Source: Maea johnstoni
Taxonomy: Eukaryota > Annelida > Polychaeta > Spionida > Magelonidae
Length of the DNA: 64,000 bases
Direction: 5' to 3'
Assembly: GCA_963942565.1 (NCBI GenBank)
Contig: OZ012693.1
Span: forward strand, 8,247,111-8,311,110
How positions within the stretch are numbered: the stretch's first letter is position 1; each line of letters starts with the position of its first letter. Below are positions 50,229 through 62,647 of the stretch, piece after piece. The notes beneath the pieces were generated by a model. The model saw only the letters and a program-made list of their open reading frames with translations. It was not told the DNA's origin and did no database searches. The position numbers were made by a program, and so were the translations under genes.

Positions 50229-50583
50229 CAGGGCTCGACGTTAAGGCTAGCCCTGTAGCCCCGGGCTAGTTATTGAAAGTCAGGGCTAGTAAATTCTACC
50301 TGTGAGTAGCCCTGAGGGGCTAGGTAGAATTAGAATATCAGCGCTTAAAAAATTATAAAGCCCACCTTTGGCTCTGCATACCTGGATGATAATATAACTC
50401 AATTTACCACAATACACTGTATTCTTTTCATGTTATCAACAGAGGCTATGATATCAACAGAGGTCACTATATGAAAAGAGTTGTCATTAATATCAGGGCT
50501 AGCAAAAATATTTCAGGGCTAGTAAAAGTTTCGGTGACTAGCCCTGCTGGGCTTATGAAGTTTTTTCTTAATGTTGAGCCCTG
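50229..50583. mobile_element. CAGGGCTCGA-end MITE, module 3 (GGGCTAGT repeats), exact 5-bp TSD
   Basis: CAGGGCTCGACGTTAAGGCT to CTTAATGTTGAGCCCTG, 355 bp. GCAAT lies directly at both borders (50224-50228 and 50584-50588). The inside has many GGGCTAGT/ACTAGCCCT words in both orientations. Confidence 0.85.
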
Positions 50584-50892
50584 GCAATTTACTCTACTAC
50601 TTTGTAACCCTGGGCCCCTCAGGCTACTTGTATACATGCCAGAGGGCCTCAGGGAAGATCCTTACCATTGGACTGAGTTACCCTCTTTTAAATAAAGATA
50701 TTATAATATTATTATTATTATTATTATTGTTATTTCCCTTGTGCTACACACAAGGATTCAGGAATTTCTGTCATACACCAACAAGAAAGTCAAAGGCTAG
50801 ACATCCTCTCTTTCACTCTCGTCTTAATTGCAATGCAAATACCTATTATTTGATTGGGAAACAGGAAACATCTATATGTTTGGAATACACAA

Positions 50893-51054
50893 CAGGGCTC
50901 GAAATTAGGGGGTGCCAGGAGCCTAGGACTCCCTCAAATTTCTGTAAATTTGTGAGCCCAAAGATGTACAGATTTCTATACACAACACCTTTGGGTAACT
51001 TTTGAATATGCAATTGGTCTCCCTGGAAAAAACAACACTTAATTTCGAGCCCTA
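50893..51054. mobile_element. CAGGGCTCGA-end MITE, module 4, exact 5-bp TSD
   Basis: CAGGGCTCGAAATTAGGGGG to CACTTAATTTCGAGCCCTA, 162 bp. CACAA is duplicated at 50888-50892 and 51055-51059. The inner words GTGCCAGGAGCCTAGGACTC are unrelated to modules 1-3. Confidence 0.82.
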
Positions 51055-51314
51055 CACAAGCACATACAGGGTATGACAAAGAGGGGATGTGTGCCAATAC
51101 ACACCTATTACCTCAGAGAACACACACACCCCAGGAGGGATCAGATAGGAGTGGAGGCATGATTATCTTGTATTAACTTCACAGCAGGAAGCCACAGTGG
51201 GCCTCCTTTTAGTGTCAACAACTTTTAAAAGTGGAGTATGTATGTCCCTGATCAAATTTAGATATTTTGAGATGTGGTAGGAAGCTAGATTTAATAGTAA
51301 ACGGTAGCAAACCT

Positions 51315-51622
51315 TAACCCATTCACAGTCAGAGTTCCTCTACAATTATCGTCTGCTAGTACTCTAATACTTTTGAAAATGATTTGGGAATAAAGCGAAA
51401 GCTCATAAAATATTTGAAGGACAGTTGTTGTATGGCATCCGATCTCCCCATACCCATGACATAATGGTGTTGTGACTTATTTCAATAAGTACATACTTAC
51501 AAGTGTATCAGTATGGTTGTAATCTGAGTATTTTGTGGTCTCTCCCTCGAAAAACAAGACGCCCAAATACTTTACAATTGCCAACTTTTGGCACCCAGTT
51601 TCTAAATACTGACTCAGACCCT
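51315..51622. mobile_element. Abutting MITE fragments: family b, then a TTAGCCAG-end family part
   Basis: TTAACCCATTCACAGTCAGAG to about 51450 matches family b. From about 51475, TTCAATAAGTACATACTTAC to CAGTTTCTAAATACTGACTC matches the right half of 56651-56963. Confidence 0.6.
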
Positions 51623-51831
51623 GCTTTATATCTTCTATTATATATGAAAGGTTTTTGAAATCCATATATTGAACCCTACTGAAAGCATCATTGTACCTTA
51701 AAGCCAATAAGCCCAGATCAGGACTCAGGTCTTATAACTATTCAATGATTTTCAAGCATGTTACTGTGAACAAGTTTCATGCATCTGTGGAAGGGGTGTT
51801 ATCAATATGATGCATATTTTTGAATCCATTG

Positions 51832-52188
51832 CAGGCCTCAACGCTAACTCAAAATGTTTGTGTCCTCGTAGGACCAGTAACAAATAAGATCTGCTTGTGC
51901 CGCAAAATCTTTACTGCAAAATCTTTACTGATCGTACATTTTATGATTAACATAAGAAAAAATATTTCATAAAATTCACTAACAACACTTATTTTTATTT
52001 ATTTTATCTTTATTTATTTCAAAAACATTTGGGGACATTCTTGAGGGGAACTCTGTTAAAACAAGAATGTCCCCAAATGTTTACTGGCCCTGTAGGACCA
52101 GTAGAGGTCCTTTTTTACTGGCCTGAAGCCATATTGGTGAATTTTTACTGGCCTGGGGCCAGCGGTTCACTGTTATCGTCGAGCCCTG
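51832..52188. mobile_element. CAGGGCTCGA-end MITE, module 1
   Basis: CAGGCCTCAACGCTAACTCA to GTTATCGTCGAGCCCTG, closely similar to 18236-18579 and 48196-48546. The 5-bp flanks (CATTG and TATAG) do not match. Confidence 0.78.
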
Positions 52189-52667
52189 TATAGTACATAA
52201 CAGATAGCCCCATAGTCATGACTATCTAATTACAGAAAAACTGCATGTGGGGCAAGCTGAAAAAGTCCGAAACTTGCCCCGTTTGACTACATAATACTTG
52301 AGGTACCTGGCATACATGTCTGAGATTGATGGTGATGAAACAAACTTGATATACGGTATACAGTTCATAACCTGAAGTTTAAAAAATGAAGTAAATTTTC
52401 ATTGTCTTATGTCAAGGTTAAACAAGGTAATTATTATGATTAAATTGTTGCCAGGGCAATCTGAAAGCCTGGCGGGACTATCTGATCTTGGGTCCACCTG
52501 ACTACCTGGATTGGCTGGGTAACAGAAATTGACAATGCACTATTTTCACAACTTCTGCTATTTTCACAGCTATTGTTCTGTATATGTTGGCAAGTATGGT
52601 TCCTATCAGGAATTAAAATGCTCCAGTGAACGTTTCACCTGTTGCCAACCAGAGATGCTTAATTAGG

Positions 52668-53504
<837 letters not shown>

Positions 53505-53941
53505 TATAAAGACAAACTTACATATGACATACTCATTGGGACCAGGAAAATTGGTCCGTCATATGCAAAGTCTGTCATATAGATATATGACACATACTTG
53601 ATATGCATGGGACTGGGACTAAGCATATCGTCCGTCATAGCCAAAAGTCTGGCGTATAGTGGTCCGTCATATATAATTTCGCCAGTGTATATGTGTGTTT
53701 ATCACCTGCTCCAGATGCTGTAATTCTCTATGCTGATTGGACAATAGGTGTTAGATCTGGAGCCCTTCACACTTTGTAGATTCAATATCCAACAGCAGAA
53801 TTCAATATCCAAACGGCAGAATTCAATATTACCACTTGGCCACCAGCCTCGTTCTGACCTCCTAAGTTATTTAAATAATTTATAAGATGTATTTGTTATT
53901 TTTTCTTAGCATAAACGAGCGGGTGATAAATTCGTTACGAC

Positions 53942-54061
53942 CTGTTGGAAAGTTCAATCCGGCTGCTGTCTGCCCTGAGTCATCCATATCCCACTCAGCT
54001 CCGCCTCGTGGGATCTGGATGACTTTGGTTGGATATCAGGCCGGATTGAACTTTCCAACAG
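53942..54061. mobile_element. 120-bp hairpin MITE
   Basis: CTGTTGGAAAGTTCAATCC-GGC at the left is the exact complement of the last 22 bases (54040-54061). A second, inner pairing involves CATCCATATCCCAC and its approximate complement. It is non-coding and its superfamily is not known. Confidence 0.75.
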
Positions 54062-56243
54062 GGCATAACTAATATTGTGTGTTTCTGGTTAAATAATTAA
54101 TGTTGAAACTCAGGAGCTGTGGCTTATACAAGATACAGTGAATGTCATATATCTCTGTGAGAATCATGATCTATACAGATGACACTCTGCAGCTATCAGG
54201 AATTATATTTTATGAGCTGCCCTATTTTCTTTGTGTACAGAAAATGATGTTATTAATTATTAATGCCACTGCCCAAAGGGCTTTGTTCATTTTATAATTC
54301 TAAAAGTTCATAGCCTAGAGCAAAAAGACTAGTTAGAGTTGTCTTATTCTACGCTGTGCAGTGCTATACTTAGGGTAGTTTTTCCTCTCTACCTAGACTA
54401 GACTAGACTATCACACTGTGATAAGCACAGTTTGATTTGATTATGATGTAAATGGTGGAGGCTTTTAAATATGGAAAATTTTCAAAATTACCCTATATAT
54501 ACTCACAAATTAACCTCACAAGCCACCTTAATACAGTACTTAGGAGTACACCTAACATTTAGAAATGTGAAATTAGTGAGGATTGGCACAGTTGATATTT
54601 CCACAATACAATATCATATAGGTATTTCTAAGATGATACAATACATATCAGTATTTTTTACGATATTGCCAGCCCTTGTTGAAGTTGGTGGAAGTGCAAA
54701 TTTTGATTTGATCAGTTCGTCAAATATTTCATAATCATGAAATGTTTAAACATCAGAATGATTTAAATCATTGACTATAATAGTAAGTAGTTAAATATGT
54801 CAACACTACAGGAACATAAATTTACATTTAAGAAAGAAGTCAAAGCAATGTTTAATATTTAAACGAAATGCGACCAACAAAATGCTGATCTTAACTTACA
54901 TGGTTGATATACATTATAGTAGCGTTTAATGTCACAACGTTTGGAGTAAAGCAAAAATATTGATAAATGTCAGCGATGTTTAACAATAATTCCCTCCAAA
55001 GTCAAACGTCTTTTTGGCAGTTACTTGAACAGGAACTGATCATGTTGCGATGGGCAAGAAGATCTTACAAAATCCCACCTGGGTAACATTAAACTTACAA
55101 AATGGTGGCGCCCATTGCTGTCAACATGAAAACCAATGATGGACAATCAGTGCCATCTGCACGACGATAACTGTGAAAATATAGAGACATTGGAATAGCA
55201 GAGGTTTACTTTCGATGTTTTTCTTGCCAATCCAGAGGACTGGCTGCTTCCAGATTTTCCAGGTCCTGCCACAAGATGTTTTGGTTAATTACTCCTGGCA
55301 TGAATTCTAGGGCCTGATGGTGCTACATGCTGTACTGGCATCAGTGTTCTACAATATTGCTATAAAGCTAATCAAGCATTGGATTGACCAGTGACTGGAA
55401 TTTGAGTGAACACTTCTAAGTTCTGAGGTGAACCTCTCCATTGCCTTATTAGTCATTAAAGACTGTTCAACACTTAAGGAAGATCCCTCCGACAAGCATT
55501 TGTTGAAATTTGCCCTTCTGTGGCATGGAACTGCAGGTTGTTGTTTTTACCTTGGGACCTTCAGGGAAAGTATACCTCTGAAATAGATTAGAAAATAATC
55601 AAAGATTATTTTTTTCTTCAGTTTGAATTTATCCATCAGACTTTTGGTGAATTGATGTTTTTAGGAAGTTGTATCCAGTACAATTGTTTCACTGATATTA
55701 GGGTATTTTTGTTCTCTCGCTACTGGTATTTAGTACCATACCGAGTACCGGTGCCTATCTGTGGTGTTTGATTAGTGAACAAAACTAAACATTAACAGTT
55801 TTCATTGTGTAGGTTGTTGACCAATTTAGTCTTGAGTTGTGCCAGGAACAATAGATGATTTAATTCTACACTTCCTGGTTGTGCCAAGTACTGAATATTT
55901 AACAGAGAGGTGTGTATAGGTGAAGATTCCTTATCCTACTAGCTCTTAAGTACTCGAAGTTCATATTTAAATGTTTTGGAAAATTATTTGGCCCTGGTTA
56001 TGCACTATGTTAACTGGGGTAATTTTGTTTTCTGTGTCCTCTGTGTATGATTGTCAAAAGGGAAACACCTTAGAGTGGGAACTGTTTGCATATAAAGGAT
56101 TTTATGTGTTGCATATTTATATAGCATTATTAGCAAATGTATCGTTTATGGTATAAGGAGCTCCAAATATGAACAGCTCCAAATGTAAACACCATCACCA
56201 GTACCTTTCCATGGCCTCATTTTCTCCAAATTAACTGCATAGC

Positions 56244-56427
56244 CAGGGTCTGACACTTAGATTTCAGGTTACGGGCCCGAACAGGTCTTTCGATGAAAAT
56301 TAGTGGTCAAAAACAGTATTTTTGGTTATTTTTCATATTATTTCGGGCCCCTAGACTGAAAAATCTAGGGGCCCACAGCAAAATCTAGGGGCATATGCCC
56401 CCGGGCTCCTGGGAAAGTCGAACCCTG
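56244..56427. mobile_element. CAGGG-end MITE, module 5, exact 5-bp TSD
   Basis: CAGGGTCTGACACTTAGATT to GAAAGTCGAACCCTG, 184 bp. ATAGC is duplicated at 56239-56243 and 56428-56432. Inner words (CTAGGGGCCC, CCCCGGGCTCC) differ from the other modules. Confidence 0.8.
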
Positions 56428-56650
56428 ATAGCACCTCGGAGATGTAAACGCCTACTAAGCAACCAGAAATATTTGGGGGGACTTACTTATGAAATACTGA
56501 TGGTAAAAGATGGTACTTTTAACCAAGTTTGTGGACAAATTTGCTAATGCAATTTTTGTATGTACATAACCAGAATAGCCTTTCATTATCAGAACAATAT
56601 TTAGAACATTGAAATATACTCAATTCTTGGCTAAGACACTCACTGACTGT

Positions 56651-56963
56651 CATAGTCTTAGCCAGCAGGGCGTCTTTTGGACACCCTAACCCTAAAAAGT
56701 CACCCATCAGGACACCCAAATTATTTGGTGAGGAATTTCTTATAATGTCAGTCTCAAACCTATATACTTGAATTTTTTCATCATAGTATACTTTTCATAA
56801 CATTTTGTAGGGATATCATGCCTTAGTTCAATAAGTTTTTACATGTTTATGGTTGAAATCTGAGTACTAGTATATTTTAGTCCCACTTGAAAAATTGGAC
56901 GCCAGAAACATTTACAATTGCCAATTTTGGGCACCCAGTTTCTAAATCCTGGCTAAGACCCTG
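56651..56963. mobile_element. TTAGCCAG-end hAT-like MITE, full length
   Basis: CATAGTCTTAGCCAGC at the left and CTGGCTAAGACCCTG at the right, 313 bp, with inner inverted words ACACCC/GGGTGTCC-like. No matching flanks were found. Confidence 0.7.
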
Positions 56964-57475
56964 TTAGCCAGTGTTATTTGGACACACAGTCAGTGACTGT
57001 GGGTCCAAATAACACTTCTCAGAGAATCCTTCAGGCATGAAAGGTTTAAACATGCAGCCTGTGTAATTGGGCCAGGCGCAGGTACACTAAGCTTGCACAA
57101 CAATTGTTTATAATTAACAGGAGAGTAGGTAGTCTGGAACTAGCAGTAATCTTCAGTGTTGAGCCCCTTAAGTGGATGTGAAAGGTTATTTTGAGCCCTG
57201 TTTCCCCCATAACCTTAAGTAACTCCAAGTACTAAGTAAGAGGCTTTTTGAATACCTAAGTACCGTACACTTTGACCAATGGATAGCGCTAATTTAATCC
57301 TAATTCCAGCTATTGCGACCAAGCATTCGTCCATAAAACACACTCTCATGAGGCCGCTTTAAGTAGCCACTGCTTAAGTGCTTATAATATAGTATTTAAA
57401 TCAAAATATGTGTTTAACAGTGCTTACCGGAACTAATAAGAAAAGGACTAGGTCAGGGTGTACCTTACTCCTAGT

Positions 57476-57788
57476 CATAGTCTTAGCCAGGATTTGGAAA
57501 CAAGGGTGTCCAAACAAAGGTTTCATAGACTTTTGGGTGTCCAAAGTGTGGTACAAAGTTCACATTACTTATGAAACAAACCCTATATATCTACAGATTT
57601 TGCTTTTTTAGGCCAGTAACTGCTTTGTTTGTACTGCAGGAGTGGCACTACATGCACTATCTTCTAAGAATAGTCATCATCAGCAAATCCTGACCTCAAC
57701 TTTTGGGTGTCCAAACTGTCAAAAAACAGTGTTCTGGGTGTCCAAATGACACGCTGGACGCATAGGTGGGCAGGTGGCTAAGCCCAAG
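57476..57788. mobile_element. TTAGCCAG-end hAT MITE with exact 8-bp TSD
   Basis: CATAGTCTTAGCCAGGATTT to GTGGCTAAGCCCAAG, 313 bp. CTCCTAGT is duplicated exactly at 57468-57475 and 57789-57796. Repeated GGGTGTCCAAA words lie inside. Confidence 0.85.
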
Positions 57789-57792
57789 CTCC

Positions 57793-58092
57793 TAGTTGGC
57801 CTCAAGGGAAGGATTTACTGTAAGCAGACAGACAAAGGCCCCACATAGCTTACTCTTTGGGAACTGGTAACTAATGAGGAAACGGCTGACCAGTCAGAGT
57901 CTACCTAGTTGACCCCAAGTGAAGGATTTACTGTAAACAGACAAAGCCTCACATAGATTATTCTTGGGGAACTGGTAACTAATAAGAAAAGGGCTGGCCA
58001 GAGTCTACCTGGTTGACCCCAATGGAAGGATTTACTGTAAACACTTAACAGACAAATCCCCCACATAGATTGTAATCTTTTGGAACTGGCCT
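57793..58092. repeat. Tandem repeat, about 110-bp unit, about 2.8 copies
   Basis: GAAGGATTTACTGTAA, CCACATAGATT and GGGAACTGGTAACTAAT recur three times with small indels (units starting near 57793, 57906 and 58010). Confidence 0.88.
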
Positions 58093-58731
58093 TAAGGTTG
58101 CATGGAGAATTGCTTGCCTGCATTACGAAAGGAACTCACACATGTATGTGTGCACATTTTTCTACTTAATAGGGTGGTAAACATGTTCACAAGAAGTTGC
58201 TGTGTGTCAGGTAATGATACTTTTCTTTGTGTTTTGTTATCAGGAATTCATCCACATTTTATAAAATTCTCTTGTTGTTTATTTATCTTTACATAAAGAT
58301 AAATACTAGACATCTGAGACAGTGAGAGACCATTCAGGGAGGTGTGGCTTACCCAAATATACACAACAGTCATCTTCATAGTCATACGGCCACTACTATC
58401 AAGTCAACAACTATCCTAAACTTAGTTAGTGACAACCCATGTACTAATACCTTCCATCACCTGTAGGTCAACTGCAAAACTAAGTGTGAACCTCCCCCCC
58501 CCCCCCCCCCCCCCCACCCCTAATGGATCCGCCCTTGTGGTGGACAAATGGATTTGATTTAGCATCAGTGTCAGCAACACTACCTCTTTACCTTTAAATT
58601 CTTATTTCATACTGGCACTTTTAAAATCCTGGCTAAGACTCTGGCCATATATATGCAGGATGTGGTTAATACAGGCATTGTAATGGATATTAAATGGTTT
58701 GTAATTGGAACTCTTTTCTTCTTGTTTTCAG

Positions 58732-58868
58732 GAAACCTGTTCAAGTGCCCGACGTGCAAGCAGGAGTGCAACACTCAGGATATGATCGATAACATCTTCT
58801 TCCTGCACAACAACGGCACTCCCCCTCCGGGCAGCCATGACGACAACAACGGCACTGACGAGAAGGAG
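58732..58868 (+). CDS. TIF1-family TRIM protein, exon 2: end of RING and linker
   Basis: The acceptor is CTTCTTGTTTTCAG and the donor GAG|GTACGT; the exon is 137 bp, phase 1 in and phase 0 out. It encodes residues 50-95: GNLFKCPTCKQECNTQDMID with the last RING ligands C55 and C58, then a short acidic, Asn/Asp-rich linker. In TIF1 proteins a linker separates RING from B-box 1, so the order agrees. A MITE begins 34 bp after the donor. Confidence 0.92.
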
Positions 58869-58902
58869 GTACGTACAGCAACCTGGTGAACCCATTAACC
58901 CT

Positions 58903-59140
58903 TAGGCCTAAAAAAAAGTTGTTTGTTTCCTGTAACCCTACCCTTACAAGTTTTTTATTCAAAAAAATCCCTACCCTAAAGTTTTTTCCGCCCTCCCAAC
59001 TCCCAATCAACGTAAAAACATGCATAAAACACACATTTTTGACCAAAAAAACAATGCAAAAAAAAAGTTTTTACCGACTTACCTACCCTATTTTTCCCCG
59101 GACCGTTACAGGAAACAAACAATTAATTTCTTTAGGCTTA
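58903..59140. mobile_element. TAGGCC-end MITE, longer copy
   Basis: TAGGCCTAAAAAAAAGTTG to TTTCTTTAGGCTTA, with inner TTGTTTGTTTCCTGTAAC and its complement near the right end. Related to 31203-31301. Confidence 0.78.
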
Positions 59141-59320
59141 TAGGCTGCTGGTGGCTAATTTGGTCATTACAAGATGATGCAAAAAACCCTGAGAAATGAC
59201 TGAAACCCAGGCACATGGATACTCATCTGAGAGAACTCAGCGAGAGCTATCCAGCGAATGCCAACATGACAGGGTTTAGATTGTTTTCAAAACTTTTTGC
59301 TTCCTTGTGGTCTGGACCCA
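59141..59320 (-). mobile_element. TTAA MITE family a, reverse copy, truncated
   Basis: GGCTGCTGGTGGCTAATTTG through GAGAGAACTCAGCGAGAGC to CCAACATGACAGGGTTTAGA. It stops where family b sequence begins. Confidence 0.72.
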
Positions 59321-59762
59321 AATGCCTGCAGCGCCCAAAACTGCCTGTCTGTTTTGATAATACCTCCTTAACAAAAGGAATTTTCTGAAATATTTGAAGA
59401 AATATTGGTGATCAAAAGCCAACTGCAACTCTCCTTCAGATATTTTGTAAATTTATGGTCAATACCGAAGTTCTTTCAGTAAGAATCTTATGTTCAGATG
59501 ACTCTTGTCCAGGAGATCAGCAAGCATTAATGGGTTAACCTGTTCTCCATGAAGATGTTGGCTGGTTTATGCACTTATGCCCATAACTAGGAAATAAAGA
59601 ATGATTTTGTTTACAAAATATTTGAAGGAGAGTTGTAGGTAGTGTGCTGATAAACATTTCATCTCCAAATATTTTCCAAACCTTGCTTTTGCAGAAAAAG
59701 ATATACAGTGTATACCTAAATGGTCAGGCTTCTTTTAGACGCAGTAAGCATAAATAGGGTAG
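59320..59762. mobile_element. Two adjacent TTAA MITE family b copies
   Basis: The first ends GCAAGCATTAATGGGTTAA at 59538. The second (about 59540-59762) has AAATATTTGAAGGAGAGTTG and ends GCAGTAAGCATAAATAGGG with the TTAA lost. Confidence 0.65.
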
Positions 59763-60020
59763 AGGTTCCCTTGCGAGCAAGGCATAGGAACAACATTTTT
59801 GCAATGATGTGTATCATTTTCAGTTGTGAGAATAGGCCTTAGAAAATATTTTTATTCTTATGCAAATATTTGTACCTGCATACAATACCTGAGAAGAACA
59901 GGTCAAACACTGTAATGTCCTTGTTTTACATGTTTATATGTTTAAAATCGTGTGCACAATTTTGTATTGATTGCATGAATATTTCAAAAGGCCTTAACAA
60001 GTTTCCAAGACTGAAAATGA

Positions 60021-60362
60021 TACACCAAATGTATTGTATTATAACATATTCTCATTTTATCAAATGTCATGTTTACTGATAACTAGAGTGAAGGATAAAG
60101 GGACCCTGCTTATACCTATATAATTCTACTGAAATAGCCAGGATGCTTTTGGCCGCTGTGAGCATTAATTTGTTAATGATTACTACAGTGAATGAGAAAG
60201 TAAATTCTTTTTCTTGTTCTCTTCCAGAAGATCTGTACTGGTTGTGAGGAGAATGCACCAAATGTATTGGATTGTTACATATTCTCATTTTATTAAGTGT
60301 CATGTTTATTGATAGAGCTACAGTGAATGAGAAAGTAAATTCTTTGTCTTGTTCTCTTGCAG
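60021..60362 (+). repeat. Tandem duplication of the exon 3 acceptor region (decoy acceptor at 60227)
   Basis: CACCAAATGTATTG, ACATATTCTCATTTTAT and GTGTCATGTTTA occur near 60022 and 60255. GAATGAGAAAGTAAATTCTT, TCTTGTTCTCTT and CAGAAGATCTG occur at 60190-60234 and 60325-60369. The first copy therefore carries a full polypyrimidine tract and AG (60226-60227) and the first ten codons of exon 3, then stops at TAA after 22 codons. About 90 bp of MITE-like sequence interrupts the first copy. Confidence 0.88.
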
Positions 60363-61484
60363 AAGATCTGCACTGGTTGTGAGGAGAATGCAAATGCCAC
60401 CTCGTACTGCACCGAGTGCAACGAGTGGCTGTGCGACCAGTGCGTTATCGCGCACCGCCGCGTGCGCGTCACCAAGGACCATACCATACAACCCAAGGAC
60501 AGCGTGCCGGCCACGGAGACGCAGACCAAGAAACCACACGTCATGTTCTGCCCCACCCACAAGCAGGAGCAGCTGAAGCTATACTGCGAGACGTGCGATA
60601 AGCTAACGTGTCGCGACTGTCAGCTTATCGATCACAGGGGGCACAAGTATCAGCTCTTGGAGGACGCCGCTCCACTCTACAAGCAGTTCCTTCAGACGCT
60701 CATAACCAAAATCAAGGAAAAACGGACCTATATTGAAAAATCAAAGGATCTCATTAATCGGCGCAACAAAGAGATTGAGCAAAAGGAAAAACAGGTCACG
60801 CATGATATAAAGGCGTTTGCTATATTGTTTATTAAGTTGATAAATATGCGAGGAAAAACTCACATAGGAGATCTTAAGGCGGTGTGCTCCGCCAAGCGCA
60901 AGAATCTAGATGAAAAACAGACACAAATACAGAATTTTTCCTCGATGCTTGACCATTGTTTGAAGTTTGCCGAGCAGGCTCTGAGTAGCTCCAATATAGG
61001 CGCTATAATGTTCAGCAAGAAAATCTTGATAAACCAGCTAAAAACTGTGCTACGCACTCCGTGTGAGGTGCCCAACCCGAATCACCAGGTGGACATTCGT
61101 TTCAAAAACGAAGTCGAGACACTGGCTAAAATGATCAGCGGGGCTGGTCAGTTGATAGTGGACGACACCCCCTACCGTGGCATGGCGAGCACCCAAAGTG
61201 CGTACAAGGGTCCGTGGGATATATCCAAACTGGGCCTGGAGCAGCGAAAAGCCTTGGCGAGACAAATGCAGCAAATAAAACAACAACAACAAGAGATGAA
61301 CCAGCCAGATGTAAAACCACACCATCCGCAGCAGTTTCAGCAGCAGCAGCAGCAGCAGGGGATGTCGCTTCACACCCGCACCCAGCCAGGACCCGGTGCT
61401 GCCATATCCCCCTCCGTGTCAAATTACCAGCGCATCAGCCCCCGCCCCTCTCAACAGTCACCGGCCATCTCTACCACAGGACAG
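60363..61484 (+). CDS. TIF1-family TRIM protein, exon 3: B-box 1, B-box 2, coiled coil
   Basis: The acceptor is GTTCTCTTGCAG and the donor ACAGGACAG|GTAGGA; the exon is 1122 bp, phase 0 at both ends, residues 96-469. B-box 1 covers about residues 98-135 (CTGCEENANATSYCTECNEW and CDQCVIAH). B-box 2 covers about 158-191 and reads CPTHKQEQLKLYCETCDKLT then CRDCQLIDHRGHKY, nearly the vertebrate TIF1 wording. The coiled coil covers about 195-330. Next come a conserved patch ending LIVDDTP, Gln-rich runs and a Ser/Pro-rich tail. The coiled coil makes TRIM proteins dimerise; the Gln-rich linker precedes PHD-bromodomain in TIF1s. Having both B-boxes, the coiled coil and part of the linker in one exon is unlike the many small exons of vertebrate TIF1 genes. 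The open frame runs on past 61484 into intron sequence and a MITE, which is not real coding sequence. Confidence 0.95.
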
Positions 61485-61991
61485 GTAGGATATCATTTCA
61501 CTATATATTTATTGCTTCATTATTTATGTGCAGTAGATCCTGCTCAAGAAACCATCTATTTTTGTCAAACCACTTACTCTTTAAACCCTTCCAATGCTGA
61601 GGCTACTTTCATCCAACGCACAAGGACTCAAAGATTTTGGAAACCATGTGAACCCTGTCATGTTGGTATTCATTGGATATCTCTCGCTGAGTTCTCTCAG
61701 ATGAGTATCCATGTGCCAGGGTTTCAATAACTTTTCAGCTTTTTTGCATCATTTTGTAATGGCCAAATTAGCCACCAGCATAATTTTTATTGTCAATCTG
61801 ACAAAGAAATACATCTAGTAATATGTGATTCTTTGTTAATGTTACATACATGCAATTTGTCAAGAAGGCCTCTGCTAGATGATAGATGAAAGCTTGGCAC
61901 CCAATACCAAATTGATTCCCTTTTTGTGAACAACCTAGTGCTTATTTGTGAACACTGATTGAAAATGTATTTCTCTTTGTACCTTTTGCAG
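61485..61991 (+). other. TIF1-like gene intron 3 (507 bp)
   Basis: About 200 bp of it (61581-61784) is a family a TTAA MITE in the sense orientation; the rest is AT-rich, ending CCTTTTGCAG. Confidence 0.85.
61581..61784. mobile_element. TTAA MITE family a in intron 3
   Basis: TTAAACCCTTCCAATGCTGA through CCCTGTCATGTTGGTATTCA to TTAGCCACCAGCATAA; the right AGGGTTAA is lost. Confidence 0.78.
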
Positions 61992-62120
61992 TTGGTCAAG
62001 ACAGGCACTGTGTACTACCCTCCCAGCGGGGTTCCAGGACAAAACCAACCTTTGGCGCAAGGTAGCCCTAACTATATCACCCTGGGCCAACTACAGCAAC
62101 AGAGGCAGATGCAACAACAG
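61992..62120 (+). CDS. TIF1-family TRIM protein, exon 4: Gln-rich linker
   Basis: The acceptor is TGTACCTTTTGCAG and the donor CAACAG|GTAAGG; the exon is 129 bp, phase 0 at both ends, residues 470-512. It encodes LVKTGTVYYPPSGVPGQNQP then LAQGSPNYITLGQLQQQRQ and ends MQQQ. It is low-complexity Gln/Pro linker with no domain. It is assigned to this gene by strand, phase and continuation of the Gln-rich composition. Confidence 0.85.
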
Positions 62121-62135
62121 GTAAGGCTACTCTTC

Positions 62136-62262
62136 TTAACCCTTCCAATGCTGAGGCTACTTTTGTCCAAAGCAATAGCTCTCTTTGAGCTCTCTCAGAT
62201 GAGAACCCATTTGCCAGGATTTCAGTCATTTTTCAGTTTTTAGCATCATTTTTTTGCATCAA
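62136..62262. mobile_element. TTAA MITE family a, 3'-truncated, next to the exon 4 donor
   Basis: TTAACCCTTCCAATGCTGAG, then internally deleted, to ATTTTTCAGTTTTTAGCATC. It begins 16 bp after the exon 4 splice donor. Confidence 0.75.
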
Positions 62263-62540
62263 TTCCTGAACCAGAAAATACAGATGATTCTGTTTGGGGT
62301 GAGCATGAAAAGGCTTTACCAGCTTCAAAGTGACCTGATTTCCTTTACTTAGACATAATCATTAAACAAAAACATTCCATGCGCCGTGTTAATCATCACC
62401 ATCTCATCATTTCCTGTTATTAACAGTTCACTCTGACAGGCCCATATCACAAAAAAATGATTGCACCCAGTCTAACAAACACTTCAACACTCTACACCCT
62501 AGTAGGAATAGGGCACATTAAGGTTGAACCTTTTTGGCTT

Positions 62541-62551
62541 ATGTATATATA

Positions 62552-62647
<96 letters not shown>

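Larger units (their letters stand above)
58869..60362 (+). other. TIF1-like gene intron 2 (1.5 kb), almost entirely repeats
   Basis: It holds the TAGGCC-end MITE (58903-59140), a reverse family a MITE (about 59141-59320), two family b MITEs (about 59320-59762) and a local duplication of the exon 3 acceptor region (about 60021-60362). Little unique intron sequence is left. Confidence 0.8.

Noticed and set aside
61485-61730. C-terminal extension of the TRIM exon 3 frame
   Set aside because: A good donor ends the exon at 61484 and the rest translates intron and MITE sequence; exon 4 continues in frame.
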